DNA of 9,026 nt from Neisseriaceae bacterium (lineage in GTDB: Bacteria > Pseudomonadota > Gammaproteobacteria > Burkholderiales > Neisseriaceae): the NCBI GenBank assembly GCA_017446355.1, contig JAFSQZ010000134.1:1-9026 (forward strand), given 5' to 3'. The position numbers were made by a program, and so were the translations under genes. A model generated the notes under the pieces. That model was not told the DNA's origin. It saw only the letters and a list, made by a program, of their open reading frames with translations, and ran no database searches. Below are positions 5,671 to 9,026 of the stretch, piece after piece; the stretch's first letter is position 1, and the number at the start of each line of letters is the position of its first letter.

Positions 5671-6438
5671 TTATTCTGTGTGATGTAAGGCACAATCTTG
5701 CCAAAATGTTCTCAAAGCGTCTAATTGCGAATGGGCGGTTAAATCCACTTGCAAAGGTGTGATGCTGACGTAACCTGTTTCTGTGGCAAAAAAGTCAGTG
5801 CCTTTTTCATTATCTAACACATGACCTGCTGCGCCAATCCAATACAGTTGATCACCACGCGGACTACGTGTTGGCTCAATACTTTGCGCGTGATGACGAC
5901 GACCTAAACGCGTAATTTGTAAACCGCGTAAATCTTCTGCTGCCACTGCGGGAATATTCACATTCCATAAAATAGGTTCAATAGGCGGTTTGGCACAAAT
6001 TTTGGACAATATTTCCGTGCAAACTTGGCGTACGGTATCTTCGTAAGGCAGCATTTGATGCGAACACAATGAAAATGCTACTGCTGGAATACCCATTAAG
6101 AAAGCTTCTGTTGCGGCGGCAACTGTACCCGAATATAAGGTGTCATCGCCCATATTGGAACCGTGATTGACCCCAGAAATCACTAAATCAGGCTGAAAAT
6201 CAGCAAGCATATGTAAGCCCAAATGAATACAATCTGTTGGTGTACCGCTGACATAATAAAAACCATTTTCTGCTGCGTGAATACGCAAAGGGTGTTCTAA
6301 AGTTAAAGAATTACTCACTCCACTACGGTTGCGCTCTGGTGCAACCACGCGCACATTTGCAAATTCTGCTGCGACTTGCGCCAAAATGGCAATGCCTTGT
6401 GATAAGTAACCATCATCATTGGAAATTAAAATATTCAT
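5671..6438 (-). CDS. surE: 5'/3'-nucleotidase SurE
   Basis: The 255-residue length is normal for SurE, a cytoplasmic metal-dependent phosphatase of nucleoside 5'- and 3'-monophosphates linked to stationary-phase survival. The start MNILISNDDG carries the family signature, with Asp8 and Asp9 as metal ligands. Ser39 (ERNRSGVSNSLTL) and Asn91 (SGVNHGSNMGDD) supply the other expected ligands, and the YSGTVAAATEA block follows at 102-112. No residue looks lost. No clear Shine-Dalgarno precedes the ATG; a DUS (6447-6458) lies 8 bases upstream and may limit what the leader can be. nlpD follows downstream in the same orientation; pcm, which often sits between them in gammaproteobacteria, is absent. 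No terminator separates it from lptF, so read-through from lptF is possible. Confidence 0.97.
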   Translation of the reverse strand: MNILISNDDGYLSQGIAILAQVAAEFANVRVVAPERNRSGVSNSLTLEHPLRIHAAENGFYYVSGTPTDCIHLGLHMLADFQPDLVISGVNHGSNMGDDTLYSGTVAAATEAFLMGIPAVAFSLCSHQMLPYEDTVRQVCTEILSKICAKPPIEPILWNVNIPAVAAEDLRGLQITRLGRRHHAQSIEPTRSPRGDQLYWIGAAGHVLDNEKGTDFFATETGYVSITPLQVDLTAHSQLDALRTFWQDCALHHTE

Positions 6439-6446
6439 ATTGCGTT

Positions 6447-6458
6447 AAGCTGCCTGAA
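6447..6458 (+). repeat. DUS in the surE leader
   Basis: AAGCTGCCTGAA contains the exact core and stands alone just upstream of surE, without an inverted partner or T run that would make a terminator. Confidence 0.78.
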
Positions 6459-6583
6459 AAAATAAAAACAGATTGTCGTAAAAAGTGTTGGTGTTCAAAG
6501 CTTTTAATTCTTTTAAAAACGGTTATGATAAGGCTTTTGGTGTTTTAGTGCTTATTTTGACCATCATACCAATATTTCTAGCA

Positions 6584-7696
6584 TTATTGTTTTTTCCAAA
6601 CCATCGCTTGTTTCAAACTTTTCCAAAAAGGCTGCGCAGGTTGATTACGTATGTTCATCAATACGATGGCACATAATAAAATCAAAATGTGCATGGGTAA
6701 AAATCCTAACCAAAAAGGAATTTTTCCTTTTTCCACCAAATCACGTAAAAGCGTTAAACCATTTTGATAAATCAAAAAGAATAATACCGCCGAAATAACG
6801 TGATAAGAGCTGCCTGAACGCGTGTTGTAATACGATAATGGAATGGCTAAAAAACTCAATAAAATCACGGTTAAGGGTAAGGAAATGCGCCACATCAATT
6901 CCGCTTGATATTCAGGCTGCCCACTGTGTAGGAGTTTGGAAGTAGGAATGGTGCGCCGATGGTCAATGGGGTTGATGAGTTTTGGGGTGGTGTTGATGAT
7001 TAAATTTAGCTTATCAAAAGAAATTTGTTTAAAATCGCTTTGCCCTGCATTGCCTGTGTAGTAATAGCCACTGGATAAAATTAAGGTGCGCCGATTGTTG
7101 CTTAAATCAAAATGACCTTCTTTGGCAAAAATGACACTGTTTTGTCCTTTGTCATTTTTTTCGCGTAAAAACAGGTTTTTCATTACACCGTTATCGGTAT
7201 CAAAAGTTTCCACAAAATACACGCGGTCTTTGTCTGAACCCAGTGGTGCAAAAACGCCTGACTCCACCAAAGATAAATTTTGTTTTTGTTTCAATAATTC
7301 AGCATATTCACGACTGCGCAATTCTGCCCAAGGCAAAACCGATAATTGCATCACCGCCACTAAAATCGCTAGCGGTATGGCAAATGACATAACGGGTTTT
7401 AACCATCGTTTTAAACTTAATCCAGAAGATAGCCAAATGGCCATTTCACTATCGCGCCAGTAACGTGTGAGTACAGTTAACAAACTGATGTACGCAGTCA
7501 GCACAATTAGAAGTGGTGTCATACCCACTGTCCAAAAACCGATAAGCGCGGCAACGGCATCAACAGCCACGCGTCCATCTGCGGCGCGACCCAATAAATT
7601 GATGCCTTGTGTAAACACCAAAATCGCCAATACAACGAAAAAAATCGCGATGGCGGTGATGGTGGTTTCTTTAACTAATTGACGTTGATAAATCAT
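6584..7696 (-). CDS. lptF: LptF, inner-membrane permease of the LPS transport complex
   Basis: The product has 370 residues from ATG 7696 (MIYQRQLVKE), matching the usual start of the family. A GTG eight codons upstream is open, but a possible -10 box abuts it. LptF with LptG forms the membrane part of the LptB2FGC transporter, which lifts LPS from the inner membrane into the periplasmic bridge. The layout is typical: three membrane spans (about 12-32, 52-76, 101-121), a periplasmic beta-jellyroll (about 125-265) and three more spans (about 269-290, 298-316, 328-348). The block GINLLGRAADGRVAVDAVAA and the segment TRYWRDSEMAIWLS (cytoplasmic coupling region for LptB) look Neisseria-like. LptG usually follows directly, but here surE follows after 145 bases. 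No Shine-Dalgarno is seen. Two DUS-like sites lie in the coding region. Confidence 0.95.
   Translation of the reverse strand: MIYQRQLVKETTITAIAIFFVVLAILVFTQGINLLGRAADGRVAVDAVAALIGFWTVGMTPLLIVLTAYISLLTVLTRYWRDSEMAIWLSSGLSLKRWLKPVMSFAIPLAILVAVMQLSVLPWAELRSREYAELLKQKQNLSLVESGVFAPLGSDKDRVYFVETFDTDNGVMKNLFLREKNDKGQNSVIFAKEGHFDLSNNRRTLILSSGYYYTGNAGQSDFKQISFDKLNLIINTTPKLINPIDHRRTIPTSKLLHSGQPEYQAELMWRISLPLTVILLSFLAIPLSYYNTRSGSSYHVISAVLFFLIYQNGLTLLRDLVEKGKIPFWLGFLPMHILILLCAIVLMNIRNQPAQPFWKSLKQAMVWKKQ
6807..6818 (+). repeat. DUS inside lptF
   Basis: GAGCTGCCTGAA contains the exact core on the strand opposite to the gene, within codons for the SGSS stretch between membrane spans 4 and 5. Confidence 0.75.
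6911..6922 (-). repeat. Kingella-type DUS core inside lptF
   Basis: The minus strand reads GGGCAGCCTGAA, with GCAGCCTGAA as core; this differs from the main dialect of the window at one base. It encodes the Gly-Gln-Pro-Glu of the jellyroll end. Confidence 0.65.
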
Positions 7697-7724
7697 AATA
7701 AAAACAGAAAAATATTGCACGGAG

Positions 7725-7730
7725 ATTGTA
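7725..7730 (-). promoter_or_regulatory. lptF: Possible -10 box of lptF
   Basis: TACAAT on the minus strand (5 of 6 consensus) lies about 30 bases before the lptF ATG and directly before the alternative GTG, which favours the ATG. No good -35 box is found at the right distance. Confidence 0.25.
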
Positions 7731-7784
7731 CACTATTTTGCTTTTCATCTGCGCTTTAAATAAGCGTAAATCACGGTTTGCGTC

Positions 7785-7816
7785 AAAAAAGGCAGCCTAA
7801 AAACAAGCTGCCTGAA
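7785..7816 (-). terminator. purA: purA terminator containing a DUS
   Basis: On the minus strand AGGCAGC (7813-7807) pairs with GCTGCCT (7796-7790) over a 10-base loop, followed by a run of T (7790-7785). The plus strand reads AAGCTGCCTGAA at 7805-7816, a DUS core, while the other arm is a partial inverted copy. It begins 11 bases after the purA stop and separates purA from lptF. Confidence 0.8.
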
Positions 7817-7826
7817 TGTTTAGTCC

Positions 7827-9026
7827 TTATTGAAAAGGGTGTTCAATCAAAATGGTTTGTTCTCGGTCAGGTCCAGTAGACACAATTGCCACAGGCGCAC
7901 CGCACACTTCTTCAATGCGTTTTAAATATTTTTTCGCATTTTCAGGCAGCGCGTCATATGATGTTGCACCGAATGTGCTTTCTTTCCAACCTGCGATGGT
8001 TTCATAAATGGGTGTACAAGTTGCCACAGCATCTGCGCCAAAAGGCAAAATATCAGTGCTTGTACCATCAGGCAGCGTGTAACCTGTACAGATTTTGATT
8101 TCGTCCATTCCGTCCATTACATCTAATTTGGTGATACACATACCTGTGATGCCATTGATTTGAATAGAACGTTTTAAGGCAGCCGCGTCAAACCAGCCAC
8201 AACGACGTGGACGACCTGTTACCGAACCGAACTCATGACCACGTTCGGCCAAACCTTGACCGATTTCATCAAATAATTCTGTTGGGAATGGTCCAGAACC
8301 CACACGAGTCGTATAAGCTTTCACAATACCCAATACATAGTTAATCATTTGCGGTGGCACGCCTGCACCAGCAGAAACTGCACCCGCCAAGCAATTTGAT
8401 GAGGTAACAAATGGATAAGTACCATAATCAATGTCTAATAATGTGCCTTGTGCGCCTTCAAATAAAAGTTTTTCGCCTTTTTGATTTTTTTCATACAAGG
8501 TACGTGATACATCGGTAATCATTGGCAAAATGCGTTCACGGAAACTTTCAATTTTTGCCATCACATCTTCAAATTTTACTTCACTTGCACCGTGTAAATG
8601 TACCAATTGCACGTTATACAATGCTAAATTTGCACGCACTTTTTCTGCAACCAAATCCATATTCAATAAGTCGCAAACGCGCACAGAACGACGTGCTACT
8701 TTATCTTCGTATGCAGGACCAATACCGCGACCTGTTGTGCCAATTTTTTTATCACCACGTGATTGTTCGCGAGCTTGGTCAAGTGCAACGTGATAAGGCA
8801 AAATCAATGGCGCGGTTGCAGCAATTTGCAAACGTTGCGCCACATTTTTCACACCAGCTGACACCAGTTCATCAATTTCGCCCAATAAAGCTTCTGGCGA
8901 TACCACCACACCTGAACCAATAAAACAATCCAAGTTTTCATGCAAAATGCCACTTGGAATTAAACGTAAAATGGTTTTTTTACCGTTCACAACCAATGTA
9001 TGCCCAGCATTGTGTCCGCCTTGAAA
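7827..9026 (-). CDS. purA: Adenylosuccinate synthetase, 5' end outside window
   Basis: The last 399 residues are present, beginning at FQGGHNAGH; about 33 N-terminal residues, including the first GDEGKGK loop, lie beyond the right edge, which would give a total near the family's usual 430. The enzyme is cytoplasmic and joins IMP and aspartate using GTP to form adenylosuccinate, the first committed step to AMP. Visible signatures are GGHNAGH, GTTGRGIGPAYEDK, FEGAQGTLLDIDYGTYP, TRVGSGPFPTEL, GSVTGRPRRCGWFD, TKLDVMDG and STGPDREQT (guanine and IMP contacts). Codons encoding LPEN contain a DUS (7941-7952). No disruption is seen. The TTG at 8996 within THTLVVNG-like sequence is internal and not the start. 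Confidence 0.98.
   Translation of the reverse strand, partial: FQGGHNAGHTLVVNGKKTILRLIPSGILHENLDCFIGSGVVVSPEALLGEIDELVSAGVKNVAQRLQIAATAPLILPYHVALDQAREQSRGDKKIGTTGRGIGPAYEDKVARRSVRVCDLLNMDLVAEKVRANLALYNVQLVHLHGASEVKFEDVMAKIESFRERILPMITDVSRTLYEKNQKGEKLLFEGAQGTLLDIDYGTYPFVTSSNCLAGAVSAGAGVPPQMINYVLGIVKAYTTRVGSGPFPTELFDEIGQGLAERGHEFGSVTGRPRRCGWFDAAALKRSIQINGITGMCITKLDVMDGMDEIKICTGYTLPDGTSTDILPFGADAVATCTPIYETIAGWKESTFGATSYDALPENAKKYLKRIEEVCGAPVAIVSTGPDREQTILIEHPFQ
7941..7952 (-). repeat. DUS inside purA
   Basis: GCGCTGCCTGAA reads on the coding strand and encodes Ala-Leu-Pro-Glu near the C-terminus of PurA. Confidence 0.78.

Noticed and set aside
6485..6676. Plus-strand 63-codon ORF with one hydrophobic segment
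   Set aside because: It starts with GTG without a ribosome site and its last third runs antisense into the conserved lptF C-terminus.

Overview
This 9-kb window looks like a chromosomal segment of an AT-rich member of the Neisseriaceae. The main evidence is the DNA uptake sequence (DUS) core GCTGCCTGAA. It occurs 12 times exactly (8 on +, 4 on -), once in the full form AGGCTGCCTGAA, which is the dialect described for Simonsiella-type Neisseriaceae. Two further copies carry the Kingella-type core GCAGCCTGAA. LptF, PurA, SurE and NlpD also read as Neisseria-like proteins. A relative of Simonsiella, Alysiella or Conchiformibius is my inference; the species is not determined.

Every protein gene I can support lies on the minus strand. 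From right to left, in the direction of transcription: purA (5' end outside the window) with a DUS-containing terminator; lptF (inner-membrane part of the LPS transporter); surE (nucleotidase) with a DUS-hairpin terminator; and nlpD (LysM/LytM lipoprotein) with a DUS-hairpin terminator. These are housekeeping and envelope genes.

Next comes about 1.1 kb (3123-4285) without a convincing protein gene. Its right half holds a run of inverted repeats on the plus strand, ending in a very strong plus-strand intrinsic terminator at 3962-4002. This suggests an unannotated structured RNA or the tail of a decayed transcription unit. An (AT)8 tract and T-rich DNA follow.

The left third (1-3122) is an accessory locus. 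It contains a possible 47-residue leader ORF, an unrecognised 188-residue protein with two membrane segments, a 42-residue single-span membrane peptide whose ATG overlaps the preceding stop (ATGA), and the first 764 residues of a large RTX (calcium-binding repeat) protein that runs off the left edge. The tight overlaps suggest one transcript in which small membrane proteins are made together with a type-I-secreted RTX protein. Their role (immunity, anchoring, secretion accessory or other) cannot be read from the sequence.
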